Assembly: GCF_030272615.1 (NCBI RefSeq)
Contig: NC_081412.1
Coordinates: 342,295,870 to 342,359,869 of the forward strand
DNA: 64,000 bases
DNA from: Cryptomeria japonica
Taxonomy: Eukaryota; Streptophyta; Pinopsida; Cupressales; Cupressaceae
Reading direction: 5' to 3'
Part shown: piece after piece, positions 23,697 to 35,988 of the stretch
Numbering within the stretch: position 1 is the stretch's first letter
How the letters are laid out: the number at the start of each line of letters is the position of its first letter
The notes under the pieces: model-generated
Database searches by the model: none
Told to the model about the DNA's origin: nothing
Seen by the model: the letters and a program-made list of their open reading frames with translations, nothing else
Made by a program: the position numbers and the translations under genes

Positions 23697-24758
23697 TGTT
23701 GGTATTTTGGTATGGTTTTATCATTGACGTCAACACCTACTATCACTTATCAACTCTGGCACTTTCAAGAATTGGCAATGTTCACCGGCAAGCAAGGGAT
23801 TTATGCATAGTCACCAGTATCTGATACACCGGCAGGATATAATGTTCACCGACACTTGGAATGACATGAAAAACACCTGGTTATGTCAAAGACATCATTT
23901 GGTCACTTTGTCTTGGAGATTTGTTCATTGGCATATTTGTATTTGCATATTTGTTGTTACCGGCAAATAGGTCCAATTCATACACTGGCAGGCTTATTTA
24001 TTCCAGATCAGCACGGCATGATATGGAGATGTTTTATTATTGTTGTAAATGCATCAAGCCGACATGTTGAATCGGTTATTGCATCGGATATTGTTTTATT
24101 TGTAAAATGATTTTATTGTAATATCCTTTAGAGCCGACCTCCTAAAATTGGTCTTAGGTTATGATATAAATGTAAGATCTTATTTGTAAGATCAAGTGTG
24201 GAATGCGAAGGAAGGAATAATTCGATATATGCAAGAATAAGCAGAGCTTTACATGTAGACATCATTTGAAGGTGAAACAAGGTTTTGTGTAGACAATCAG
24301 AACTACACCGGTACTAAATCCAGCATAGTAAGATGCTATTTTGAGAAGTACATACTTATTGGATTTAACCATCCAATTGTAGTCAGTGTGACTCCTATTT
24401 GTGTTTGAGCAGTGAGCTCTAGGCACTTGGCCTTTCTACATGTGCAGACCCCATTTGTATACACATACTATCTACAGTAGTATCATCTAATTGTGGGTAA
24501 GGTTTCCCACCATGGTTTTTCCCCTTTTAGGGTTTCCACGTACAAATATTGGTGTTATGTGTTGTGGATGTTATTGCCTTTTTGTTTCATGCATTAATCT
24601 TTACCAGTACTGTAATTAACTAATAAAACTGTCTACCGGCATAAAATTTTGGTTTACCAGTATTAAGCATTAAAGTTGGTTAAGCTATTTTAGTTTGAAT
24701 TTATTTGACAACTGATTCACCCCCCCCCCCCCCCCTCAGTTGTCCCTGGGACCTAAAA
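23697..24758 (+). mobile_element. element D 5' LTR
   Basis: Starts TGTTGGTATTTTGG and ends ACCTAAAA, where the 3' copy ends ACCTAACA. It includes a poly-C run just before CTCAGTTGTCC. It is highly similar to 33406-34464 by eye, with scattered transitions. Confidence 0.95.
24719..24735. repeat. poly-C run in the D LTR
   Basis: About 17 consecutive C residues; the 3' LTR copy (near 34429-34439) is shorter. Simple slippage. Confidence 0.9.
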
Positions 24759-24774
24759 ATTGGTATCAGAGCCT
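24759..24774 (+). other. PBS of element D
   Basis: ATTGGTATCAGAGCCT right after the LTR; TGGTATCAGAGC complements the 3' end of initiator tRNA-Met, the standard copia primer. Confidence 0.9.
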
Positions 24775-24815
24775 AGTCCTCTTTTTGCAAAAGTTTAACA
24801 GCTTGAGGAGATCCA

Positions 24816-27800
24816 ATGTCTACTAACTATTTTAGGAAGGACAATCCTAAACTTGATGGAACCAACTATGGCATATGGAAGATCAGGATGGAGACACATT
24901 TGAATTGCATTGGAAAGGACATCTGGGAAGTTATAAAGAATGGCTATACTACTCCTACTCCCTGTCAGCCTAATCCACCTACCTTAGGAAAAGATGAGGA
25001 AAATGATTGCAAAGCTAGAGAAGCACTTTTGATTGCATTATCAGATCAACAAATCATGGGATTATCAGATAGATCAAATGCTAAAGCTATTTGAGATCAC
25101 ATGGAAACATTGAATGAAGGAGATTCCACAGTCAAAATTGCAAAACTTGAAAGCTTTCGGGTCAGGTATGAAAATCTGAAAATGGAAAAAGATGAAAGGA
25201 ATTATGCTTTTATGTAAAGAGTAAATGAAATTGTTTTGGGTATTAAATGTTATGGAGGAACCTTCAGTGAAGATGAAATTGTTTCAAAAATTTTAAGAGG
25301 ATTACCACCGGCGTATAAAATGAAGGTTACTGCTATAAATGAGTTAAGAACAATGCCCAATACATCAGTAACTAGGGATACATTGATTGGAAAACTTTCA
25401 GCTTTTGAAATTGAGAAATTTGGTCATGTTGCTACTATAAAGATAGATTTAGCTTTTAAGGCATCAACATCATCTACACCATAATTTGACAAGTCTGATT
25501 GGAAAGCCTTTTATGCAAGAGAACTTGAGGAAAGCAGGAGAGAAAATGAAGAACTTGAAGCACTATTTGCAAGGCAAATGCCTAAAGGTCCAGTTGGAAG
25601 TAATTATGAAGGTAAAGCACCCTTTAAATGCTTTAACTGTAATAAGATTGGTCAGATGGCTTCTAGATACCCTGATAGACATGCTAGACTAAGAGAAGAA
25701 GCTAGGAGAACATACAAGCCTAACCCTGAATATCAGAGATACAGATTTAAGAAGAATAAAGGTAAATCTTGTTATCTTGCTGATGAAGGAGTCACTAATG
25801 ATTTTGATGAAGATCTGGCAGACAATGGATGGGTTTTTGTTGCTATAACAGAAGATCAACCGGCACTTATTGTTCAATCGGTAGAGTAGGCCCTGGTAGC
25901 TAAAGTTGAAGTTAAGGATGAATGGACCATTGATTCAGGATGCTCACATCATATGACTGGTGATAAAGGTGAATTCTTGAACTTTCAGGAATATAATGGA
26001 GGTCTAGTAAGATTTGGAGATGACAAAGCTTGCTTGATCAAAGGTAAAGGTACAATATCTCTTGATGGTAAGCATAATACAGACAATACTTACTATGTGG
26101 AAGGTTTAAAGCATAATCTTTTGAGTGTTAGTCAATTAGTTGAGAAAAGATTTCAGTTACAATTCAAAAATGGTAAATGCAAAATTATGAACAGAACTGG
26201 TTTGGAAATTGCAACTTGTAATCAAACTAGAGGTAATATCTTTCATTTGAATAACAATGAAAAGACATGCTTGATTGCACATATTGATGAAATTTGGCTA
26301 TGGCATAAGAGACTCTGTCATGTAAATTTTGATTGCATGGTAAAAATCAGTACTAATAAAGCAATTAGAGATTTACCTAAGATTGTTAAACCTCTCAATC
26401 CTATATGTAAGGAATGTCAATTTGGAAAACAAGTTAGAGCAACTTTTAAAAGTATTCCAGAAAAATCCAATAATGCTCTTAACTTAATTCATACTGATTT
26501 GTGTGGTCCAGCTAGAACTAAAAGTTTACAAGGTGATAGATATTTCATGCTAATCATTGATGACTATTCTAGAATGTGTTGGATTACTTTTCTCAGAGAA
26601 AAATCAGAAGCACTTGGGAATTTCAAACTATTCAAAGCAATGGTAGAGAATTAAACCAGTAAGAAAATCAAATGTCTGAGATAAAATCAAGGAGGAGAAT
26701 TTACATCTAAGGAATTTAATGCATTCTTTGAAGTGAATGGAATCAGAAGATAGTTATCAGCACCCCAGACACCATAGCAGAATGGAGTTGTTGAAAAGAA
26801 AAATAGAACTATCTTGGATGCAGCTAGAAGTATGTTATCTAGAGAAAATCTACCACATGTATATTGGAGAGAGGCAATAAGCATAGCGATGTATACATTC
26901 AACAAAGTTCACATCAAAGGAGAAACTGGTAAGACCCCTCATGAACTATGGTTTGGTATTACTCCTACTCTTAAATATTTCAGAATATTTGGAAGTAAAT
27001 GCTATATTAGAAGAGATGAGTATATTGGAAAATTTGATCCTAGAAGTGATGAAGGAATATTTCTTGGTTATTCATCTAAGAGCAAGGCATATAGATATTT
27101 TAACAAAAGATTGCAGAAAATTGTTGAGAGTACAAATGTGAAGATTGATGAACAATTCAGAGAAACTTCAAGGTATATAGACTCTGAACCGGCAACAGAG
27201 ATTCTGACAAATGAATCTACATTGAACCCACCGATACAAAATGAAGAACCAGTCACACCGGTATCATCTGAAAATTCCACTATAACTAAGGAATAGTAGC
27301 AAACAAAGACACCTCGGTATGTAAGACTGAATCACTCTGAAGATCAGATAATTGGAAACAAGTATAAAGGAGTTATGACAAGTGGAAGACTGGCAAATGA
27401 AGAGGTATGTCTTATTTCTCAAGTTGAATCATCATCAATTAATGAGGCATGTGAAGATAAACACTAGATTAAAGCTATGGAAGAGGAACTAGACCAAATT
27501 GAGAAGAATAACACACGGACATTAGTTCCCTGGCCTAAAGACAAAAATGTGATTGGAACAAAATGGGTATTCAGAAACAAACCTAATGAAGATGGTAAGG
27601 TAATCAAGAATAATGCAAGACTAGTGTGTAAGGGATATTCTCAGAAAGAAGGAATTGATTATAATGAAACCTTTGCACCGGTAGCTAGAATTGAGGCAGA
27701 TAGATTATTCTTGGCTTTTGCAGCACACACAAACTACAAAGTATATCAAATGGATATTAAATGTATATTTCTGAATGGAGATCTTGAAGAAGAAGTTTAC

Positions 27801-28959
27801 ATTGAACAACTTAATGGATTTTCTTTGACGGATAACAAAGATATGGTTTGTGGGTTAAGGAAAGCTTTGTATGGGTTGAAGCAAGCTCCAAGAGCTTGGT
27901 ATGCAAGATTGGATAAGTATCTTTTGAAGATTGGTTTTTCTAAAGGTAATGTTGATAGCAACTTATACTACAAAGTGACTAATGATGACATCTTGGTTAT
28001 AGAAGTTTTTGTTGATGATATAATCTTTGGAGGAGAAGATGGATTATGTAAAGACTTTTCTATTGAAATGCAATGAGAATTTGAAATGTCTATGATTGGA
28101 GAGATAAAATTCTTTTTAGGATTGTAGATTTCATAGATTGATAAAGGTATATTCTTGAGTCAATCCAAGTACATGAAGGAGTTACTAGAGAAATTTGGGA
28201 TGGAAAACTCTAAACCGGTAAGCACACCTATGACTACAAATGACAAATTATCACTAAGGGATGAATCTACACCTGTTAATCTGACTAGGTACAAATCTAT
28301 GATAGTAGATTTACTATATTTAACACAAACCAGACCTGATATTATGAATACAGTATGTATTGTTTCAAGATTTCAGAGTAATCCTAGAGAAACATGAATC
28401 AACAGTAAAAAGGATTTTCCGGTACTTACAAGGCACTACAAATCTTGGCTTATGGTATCCTAGAGATGAAAACTTTGAATTATGTGCATACACAGATGCA
28501 AATTGGGCAGGAGATGTGGATGATAGAAAAAGCACCACCAGCAGAGCATTTTTTCTTGGCAGCAGATTAATTTCTTGGTTGAGTAAGAAACAAAGTTGTA
28601 CATCTTTATCAACAGCTAAATTGGAATATGTTGCAGTAGCAACTAACTGTACATGGGTATTATGGCTTAAGAAAATGTTGAAGGACATAAAAGTAAAATG
28701 CAAGGAACCCATAACTATCTATTGTGATAACACTGTAGCAATTGATATATCTAAGAATCCGGTATTACATTCTAAAACTAAACATGTTTCTATCAAACTG
28801 AATTTTCTGAAAGAGAATGTTGAAGCAAAAGAAGTAAAACTGGTTTATGTGAATACTAAAAAGTAGATTGCAGATATTTTCACTAAACCTCTGCCTAAGG
28901 AGATCTTTGAATATCTTAGAGATCAACTTGGGGTCATACCCCCACCAGTAGAGACTTAG
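24816..28959 (+). pseudogene. element D gag-pol polyprotein (copia)
   Basis: One frame from ATG 24816 to about 28390, then +1 to the stop at 28957-28959. In order: gag with YGIWKIRMETHL and a zinc knuckle CFNCNKIGQMASRYPD in which the His and last Cys ligands are Gln and Tyr; protease with IDSGCSHHMTG; integrase with WHKRLCHVNF, CKECQFGKQ and LIIDDYSRM; RT with DIKCIFLNGDLEEEVYIEQ, ALYGLKQAPRAWY and VFVDDIIF; RNase H with CAYTDANWAGD and a C-terminal ADIFTKPLPKE. Stops occur near 25092, 25215, 25482, 25887, 26652, 26748, 27294, 27465 and 28074, mostly TGA or TAG. Not functional, but domain order is complete. Confidence 0.93.
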
Positions 28960-29048
28960 ACAGTTGATGTTTGTCATCAATCGACAGAATCAATAGAGAA
29001 ATATTTTACTCCGGCTTTGATGAGAAAGCTACTTCTCAGAGGGAGTAG
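28960..29048 (+). other. element D 3' noncoding, before G
   Basis: Short 3' internal segment ending in AGTAG, the TSD of G. D's 3' internal sequence resumes at 33108 and runs to the PPT. Confidence 0.8.
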
Positions 29049-29418
29049 TGTTAGGGTTTCAAGCAGAACCGAAGCAAATACGAACTAACAATTATATGTA
29101 GATTTAAATATAAAAGATAAAGAAATAAAATAGGACACAGATAACACAAAGATTTAACATGGTTCACCCAGAATGGGTTACGTCCACCATACACAGTCGT
29201 CCAATCTTTCTTATTATCTAGCAAAAATAGTACATCAACCTTACAATGCCTTAAGCATCCCAACCGCTTATAACATGCATTTTTAAGGCAACAAACAAAG
29301 TCGACCTTTTTAGGGTTTTATTACAATGTCAGTTTTCATCAAAAAAAAAACCCAAAAAGGATGAATGGATACGTGCTGAGTGTACAGTACTTTGCTAATC
29401 AGTCACCACATTTCAACA
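29049..29418 (-). mobile_element. element G 3' LTR
   Basis: Plus-strand ends TGTTAGGGTTTCAAG and CATTTCAACA. Differs from the 5' copy by a few substitutions and an insertion near 29350-29400. Confidence 0.95.
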
Positions 29419-29434
29419 ATCTCCCACTTGGAGA
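29419..29434 (-). other. PPT of element G
   Basis: On the minus strand this reads AGTCTCCAAGTGGGAGAT before TGTTGAAATG, the copia PPT pattern. Confidence 0.8.
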
Positions 29435-29569
29435 CTGATCAAGCTCGACACCGAACAATATCCCACTTGAAGACTAATACTACACAACACCACTTTACGT
29501 GCCACATCCGCTGGATAAAACACTAGGACTCGACTGGTTTAAATTCCACAATTATCAATCAAGAAGACA

Positions 29570-32530
29570 AATAGAAATTGATGAAGAAATCAGCTTCTCC
29601 TGTGGAACTGCCTTCGTGAACATATCGGCATGATTTTCACTTGTGTGAATCTTCTCAAGCCGTAACTGACCCTCCTCCAAAATAGTCTAGATGAAGTGGT
29701 ACCTGAGCTGAATGTGCTTTGTCCTTGAATGAAAAGCAGAGTTCTTCGCAAGATGAACAACACTCTAGCTATCAGTATACAATGGGTGATCCTCCTGTGT
29801 CTGACCCAATTCCTCCAAAAAACATTGTAACCAAATCATCTCCTTGCTGGCTTCTATAGTAGCAACATACTTAGCTTCAGTGGTTGAAAGTGCAACAACC
29901 TTTTGCAGCCTAGAAATCCAACTGACTGCAGTTCCCCCTATAGTAAAAACATACCCTGTAGTGCTCCTCCATGAATCAATATCACCTGCCAGAACAGAGT
30001 CAACAAATCCACTCAGAGCAGCATTAGATCCTTTGAAACATAACGCCTTCGTAGTGGTTCCTTTCAAATACTGAAGGATCCATTTCACAGCATTCCAATG
30101 TTCCATACCCGGATTACACATAAACCTGCTCACAACTCCCACTGCATGTGCAATATTTGGCCTTGTGCATACCATTGCATACATCAGACTACCAACAGCT
30201 AATGAATACGGGATGTTAGACATTTTCTTTACTTCTTCCTGTGCCTTTAGGCACATCTCCTTAGTCAATTTGAAATGACTAGCCAAAGGTGTACTAACTG
30301 CTTTTGCATCCTACATGTTAAATCTTTTCAACACCTTGTTTATATACTCACTTTGGGACAAATTCAACGTTCTATTTTTTTTGTCCCGTGTAATCCTCAT
30401 ACCCAAAATTTGCTTAGTTGCACCCAAATCCTTCATAGAAAATGACTTGGCTAATTTCTATTTAAGATCATTTATGTGTTCCATGTTAGACCCAGCAACA
30501 AGCATGTCATCAACATAAAGCAATAGGATAATATAACTGCCATTATCCAATCTCTTAAAATATACACAATGATCAGAATGACATTTATGATAACCGTGTT
30601 CAGCCATGAAACTATCAAATTTTAAATACCATTGTCGAGGTGCTTGCTTTAGGCCATATAAACATTTCTTCAACCTGCACACCAAGTTCTCCTTACCTTT
30701 GACCTCATATCCTTGTGGTTGCAACATGTAAATTTCCTCCTCCAAATCTCCATGGAGAAAAGTTGTTTTCACATCTAATTGTTCAAGATGTAAATCATCT
30801 GCAGCCACAAGACTAAGTACAGTTCTAATTGAAGTCATTTTTACAACTGGAGAAAATATTTCATCATAATCTATACCCTTTTTCTGTGCAAAACATTTTA
30901 CCACAAGTCTAGCCTTATATCTTTTCTGACCTCCTTCCTCCTCCTTCAGCCGATAAACCCATTTGTTAGGCAAGGCTCTTTTTTCTGTAGGTAAAGGGAC
31001 TAAGTCCCAAGTCTTATTTTTCATCAAGGAGTCCATCTCCTCTTTCATGCCTAGCTCCCACTATTGTTTGGCATCCACCTACATTGCTTCTTCATATTCT
31101 TCTGGCTCACTAGAATCAGTTAATAATATAGAATACAAAGAAGGAGAAAATCTTTCAAGGGGTCTACTTGACCTCGTAGAACGTATAACACTTGTAGGAG
31201 TTTGTGGGATATTTTGTTGTTGCTGAGCATCAAGTACCTGTGGCATTTCATTTTCAGGAATCTCATCCAACACCACATATTCTTGCTTGTCCTGTTCATG
31301 CTTATTTTCCTGTATCTGTTCTTTATACATAACCTTCTCATTAAATATAACATCTCTACTTCTAGTTATTTTCTTATTTTCAAAATCCCATAACCGATAG
31401 CCATATTCATCTATCCCATATCCAATGAAGGTACATTTATGAGATTTAGCATCAAGCTTGGTTCTGTTTTCTTTATCAACATGGACAAAAGCTTCACAAC
31501 CAAAGGTTTTCAGAAAAGAATGATTTACCGTTTTACCAGTCCATGCCTCCTCTGGAATACCACCATCCAAAGGGGTTGAAGGTCCTCTATTTATCAAATA
31601 GACAACAATATGTATAACATCTGCCCAAAAATGTAAGGGCAATCCAACATGCAATCTCATGCTCCTCGCACGTTCCATGATAGTCCTATTCATTCTCTTT
31701 GACACACCATTTTCTTGTGGAGTTCTTGGAACTGTCTTTTGCTTTCAAATCCCATTTAAGGAGCAGTAATCTTCAAATGTTTTGCTGCAATACTCACCTC
31801 CATTATCTGATCTGAGACACTTCAACTTTTTTCCTATCTCATTCTCAACCAAAGCTTTCCATTTCTTAAAAGTTTCAAAAACATCTGATTTTTGTTTTAG
31901 GAAATATACCCATGTTTTTCTAGTTGAGTCATTAATAAAAATAACATAATAACAAGAGCCACCAAGAGATGATACCTAAGCCGATCCCCATACATCTGAA
32001 TGCACAAGCTCTAACTTCTCACTCTTCTTCTCTTTCCCAACCTTGAGAAATCTGACCCTTTTTTGTTTACCATAAACACAGTTTTCACAGAACTCTAAAT
32101 CAATCTTCTTTAGTCCTGGCAATAGATTTTTGGAGTGAAGTATTTTCATCCCTTTCTCACTCATGTGCCCAAGCCTATGGTGCCACATTATCGAATCTAT
32201 TCTTGCAACATATATTGTTGTTGTCCATGCAGTAACTTTATCTTTAGCAGCTAAGGTATTTTTTATCGAAGACAATTGATTAGTAATTGTATTAAATTCA
32301 TTTAAGTGCTCTGCTACAGATCCTCCCTCACTCATTTTCAAATTAAGCAAACACTTCATAAGAAATACCTTATTCAAAGCCGAGGGTTTCTCATACAACT
32401 TAGCCAATGTTGCCATCAAATCTACAGCTATTTTTGCTTCTGTTATGTTGAATGCTACAGATGGTGCAAGGCACAATCGAATGGATCCTAGTGCCTTTCT
32501 ATCTAAAATGTCCCACTCTTCATCTGACAT
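29570..32530 (-). pseudogene. element G gag-pol polyprotein, internally deleted
   Basis: One minus-strand frame from ATG 32530. Gag starts SDEEWDILDRKALGSIRL and runs to NQLSSIKNTL, then joins directly in frame to the GAG-pre-integrase region (MWHHRLGHMSEKGMKI, CENCVYGKQKRVRF). The zinc knuckle and protease are gone. Integrase C-terminal parts follow (GCEAFVHVDKENRTKLD), then RT with LDVKTTFLHGDLEEEIYMLQ, CLYGLKQAPRQWY and LLYVDDMLVA, and RNase H (STTGYVFTIGGTAVSW, TEAKYVA). Several stops occur, e.g. near 31976, 31079, 30458 and 29765. Part of the integrase core between 31976 and 31705 is also degraded. Confidence 0.9.
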
Positions 32531-32709
32531 TGTGGTCGCTCTCTATGCCTTTCCTTCCAAAGGCCACCACAAATCCTTTTGATATAGGTAATCCTCCATC
32601 TACATTTTTCATAACTGATAATTCTGGCTGTTAAACTTTTCGACCTTGAATTTGGAATCCTCTATTGCTCCCACTCAAATCTGAGAGTCCTGCCAATTTA
32701 CAGAATACC

Positions 32710-32725
32710 TCGCTCTGATACCAAT
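32710..32725 (-). other. PBS of element G
   Basis: Minus strand ATTGGTATCAGAGC next to the 5' LTR, complementary to initiator tRNA-Met. Confidence 0.9.
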
Positions 32726-33102
32726 TGTTAGGGTTTCAAGAAAATCTGAAGTAAATACGAACTAACAATTATATGCAGATTTAAATAGAAAAGATAAAGA
32801 AATAAAATAGGACACAGATAACATAGAGATTTAACGTGGTTCACCCAGAATGGGTTACGTCCACCATACACAGTCGTCCAATCTTTCTTATTATCCAGCA
32901 AAAATAGTACATCAACCTTACAATGCCTTAAGCATCCTAGCTGCTTATAACATGTTTTTTTAGGGCAACAAACAAAGTCAGCCTTTTTAGGGTTTTATTA
33001 CAATGTCAGTTTTCATCAAAAAAAAAAACCCAAAAAAAAAAATTTCTCGGGGGCTCCTGTTGAGTGTACAGTACTTTGTTGATCAGTCGCCACATTTCAA
33101 CA
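32726..33102 (-). mobile_element. element G 5' LTR
   Basis: 377 bp, plus-strand ends TGTTAGGG and TTTCAACA, matching 29049-29418. An A-run near 33019-33041 is longer than in the other copy. Confidence 0.95.
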
Positions 33103-33107
33103 AGTAG

Positions 33108-33405
33108 TTGGTATATTGAATTGGTTGGTATTTTGTATTTTGAATCAATTTTTTTATTGGCTTTGGCATTTGATGTCAAAGGGGGAGAGATATCTATGGA
33201 AAAACACTTTATCTCTTGGGGAGAGAATTTCATTTGGGGAGAGATTGTTATTTTGAGAGAAACTGATTACTCTCTGTATCTATATTCTGATTTCTGGTTA
33301 TGATCTCTTTTTGGGAGATTGTTGGTTTTTGGTACTTGGCATTTCTATTTTGGCACTTTGATGGTTTTTCCATCTTATGTTGCCATCAATTCCAAAGGGG
33401 GAGAT
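33108..33405 (+). other. element D 3' internal segment and PPT
   Basis: Noncoding T-rich sequence with repeated TTGGTATTTTG words ends in CAAAGGGGGAGAT (33393-33405), the D PPT. The short ORF here is not a gene. Confidence 0.85.
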
Positions 33406-34464
33406 TGTTGGTATTTTGGTATTGTTTTGTCATTGATGTCAACACCTACTATCACTTATCAACTTTGGCACTTTGAATAATTGGCAATGTTCACCGGCAA
33501 GCAAGTGACTTATGCACAGTCACCGGTATCTGGTATACTGATAGGATATAATGTTCACCGGCACTTGGAATGACATGAAAAATACCTGGTTATGTCGAAG
33601 ACATCGTTTGGTCACTTTGTCTTGGAGATTTGTTCATTGGCATATTCGTATTTGCATATTTGTTGTTACCGGCAAATAGGTCTAGGTCATACACTGGCAG
33701 GCTTATCTATTCCAAATCAGCATAGCACGATATGGAGATGTTTTATTATTGTTGTAAATGCATCAAGCCGACATGTTGAATCAGTTATTGCATCGGATAT
33801 TGTTTTATTTGTAAATTGATTTTATTGTAATATCCTTTAGAGCCGACCTACTAAAATTGGTCTTAGATTATGATATAAAAGTAAGATCTTATTTATAAGA
33901 TCAAGTGTGGAATGCAAAGGAAGGAATAATTCGGTATATGCGAGAATAAGCAGAGCTTTACATGCAGACATCATTTGAAGGTGAAACAAGGTTTTGTGAA
34001 GACAATCAGAACTACACCGGTACTGAATCTAGCATAGTAAGATGCTATTTTGAGCAGTACATCCTTATTGGATTTATCCATCCAATTGTAGTTAGTGTGA
34101 CTCCTATTTGTGTTTGAGTAGTGAGCTCTAGGCACTTGGCCTTTCTGCATGTGCAGACCCCATTTGTATACCCATACTATCTGCAGTAGTATCATCTGAT
34201 TGTGGGTAAGGTTTCCCACCGTGGTTTTTCCCCTTACAGGGTTTCCACGTACAAATATTGGTGTTATGTGTTGTGGATGTTATTGTCTTTCTGTTTCATG
34301 CATTAATCTTTACCGGTACTGTAATTAACTGATAAAACTATCTACCGACATAAAATTTTGGTTTACCGGTATTAAGCATTAAAGTTGGTTAAGTTGTTTT
34401 GGTTTGAATTTATTTGACAACAAAGTCACCCCCCCCCCCTCTCAGTTGTCCCCAGGACCTAACA
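33406..34464 (+). mobile_element. element D 3' LTR
   Basis: Starts TGTTGGTATTTTGGTATTG and ends GGACCTAACA, followed by TSD AGATT. It pairs with 23697-24758. Shared internal blocks include GCAAGC after TTCACCGGCAA and CATCAAGCCGACATG. Confidence 0.95.
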
Positions 34465-34587
34465 AGATTGCAACGAACAGAGCGTGATCTAGCGGCAGCT
34501 CAAGCAAAGGCAGCCACATATTGGGGGATCGTGATGGATAGGGAGCATAGAATCTCTTCATGGAGTCATTCACATTCCACATCATGA
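34465..34587 (+). pseudogene. PMD gene, second exon, 3' part
   Basis: Resumes the PMD frame after D: RLQRTERDLAAAQAKAATYW, then MDREHRISSWSHS, stop TGA at 34585. The joint is exactly in frame when D and one TSD copy are ignored. The heptad-like pattern suggests a C-terminal coiled coil. Confidence 0.65.
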
Positions 34588-35274
34588 TAAACACCCATGG
34601 GTCCACCCCCACGGCCAGATCAAGAGGGGAAATCCAGTCACCACCCTCCAACTACTAGTCCTAGGGATAGAAGATGACTATGTTGTATTATGTGACACTT
34701 TTTGATGTATAGTGATGTACATGTTGTTACACTCATCGATATTTATATATATGCTTATGCTTCCATCTCAAAATGTTATTTTAATTCTTGAAACAATGTA
34801 TGCATTGCTTTGATTAAAAGTAACATATTTGGTAATGAACATGTATGTCTAATTTAATTTCCATGTGATTGATTTCTCAATGCTTCATGATTAAATTGAT
34901 ACATGTGTGATTTAATTAAATAACTAAGTATTTAATTAAATGCTACCTTGGTGATGTGGAAGAAAAATGTGTTAAGCTTAAGAACTATATGACTAATGTG
35001 ATTTAATTAAGTCTAATTAAACACAACATGATATACTCCTACTTAACACATAAGAAATTGTATAACATGCCAGCACATATAAAATGTAAATCTATTACAA
35101 TTTACATAAATGAATCCAAGACAAACCATAAAGTGAAGAAACATGCTTGTCAAGAATAAAGTAATGTAGACTAAACAATGCAATATCATTTAATACTACA
35201 TACTTTAATAAAGATATGCTAACATTTTATCCAATTTGAAGAAAGAAAAGGCACAAGGAGAGAGAAAATAAGCT

Positions 35275-35278
<4 letters not shown>
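34588..35278 (+). other. PMD 3' flank, AT-rich
   Basis: Noncoding, AT-rich, with TTTAATTAAAT blocks near 34910-35010. It would hold the PMD 3' UTR on the plus strand and the sequence after pol on the minus strand. No gene. Confidence 0.5.

Positions 35279-35322
<44 letters not shown>
35279..35322. repeat. (GA)n microsatellite
   Basis: About 22 GA dinucleotides, one base from the stop codon of the antisense pol reading frame (35324-35326). Confidence 0.95.
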
Positions 35323-35323
<1 letters not shown>

Positions 35324-35325
<2 letters not shown>

Positions 35326-35988
35326 AGGCATAGTGTCTATGAAGGTGCATAGCATTTATAGGTTCTTTGAGAGGCATACCTTCTACATCTGCTATCTTGT
35401 GAGCCCCTGATCCATAGACTTTGACAATGATGTATGGTCCAAGCCAATTAGGGTTGAATTTTCCTTTTTCTTTAGGTAAAGCATTCACATTTCATTGATT
35501 CTCATAAAGTACTAATTCACCTACTAAGAAGGAACATTGAATGACTTTATCATTGTAGCTTTGTTGTAGAGTTTTATGATACGCTTGAATATGCTCAAGA
35601 GCATTTATGTGTTGTTCATCAAGAACCTCAAATTGTTGGAGCCTTTGTTCTCTATAGGAATCAGCATCCATTATCCCTAAGAGAAACTCTTAAAGATGGA
35701 ATTTCTAACTCCAAAGGCATAATAGCATCAGCACCATTAATAAAGATAATTAGGAGTACAACCCATAGCAATCCGTATGCTTGTTCGGTAAGCCCAAAGA
35801 GCATAGATTAATTAGGTGTGCCAATCCTTACCATGCTTGTTCACAATCTTATGGAGAATTTGTTCGATTATTCTATTTGAAGATTCAGCTTGACCATTTG
35901 ATTGACTATAGAAGGGTGTAGAAAACCTATCTTGAATATGATATTTCTCAAGAAACTTCTTAACATATTTATTTTTAAATGATGTTCC
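35324..35988 (-). pseudogene. gypsy integrase, C-terminal part (A/B pol, second piece)
   Basis: Resumes the pol frame beyond element C. The minus strand reads GTSFKNKYVKKFLEKYHIQ, YSQSNGQAESSNRIIEQIL (with the catalytic Glu of the DDE core) and WAYRTS. After a decayed stretch it gives AYHKTLQQSYNDKVIQ, KFNPNWLGPYIIVKVYG and MPLKEPINAMHLHRHYA, the usual gypsy integrase C-terminal module, then a stop at 35324. Several stops and frame changes lie near 35660-35800. The TSD of C (GTTCC, 35984-35988) marks the break. Confidence 0.85.

Larger units (their letters stand above)
29049..33102 (-). mobile_element. element G, Ty1/copia, minus strand, deleted
   Basis: LTRs 29049-29418 (3') and 32726-33102 (5'), TSD AGTAG at 29044-29048 and 33103-33107. 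PBS and PPT sit at the expected sides. It is 4.05 kb, about 1 kb shorter than usual, because gag C-terminus, zinc knuckle, protease and part of integrase are deleted. Its LTRs are only 370-377 bp, a different copia family from C and D. It is the innermost insertion. Confidence 0.95.
23697..34464 (+). mobile_element. element D, Ty1/copia, plus strand
   Basis: LTRs 23697-24758 and 33406-34464 with TSD AGATT at 23692-23696 and 34465-34469. PBS at 24759, PPT at 33393, gag-pol 24816-28959. Element G (29049-33102) sits in the 3' noncoding part. Without G and its extra TSD, D is about 6.7 kb. It is inserted in the coding sequence of the antisense PMD gene. Its pol is the best preserved in the window but has about a dozen stops. 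Confidence 0.95.

Noticed and set aside
34910-35010. TTTAATTAAAT blocks as a further gypsy LTR (the missing B 3' LTR)
   Set aside because: Similar AT words occur in many LTRs here, but no GTCTACA end, PPT or TSD accompanies them.
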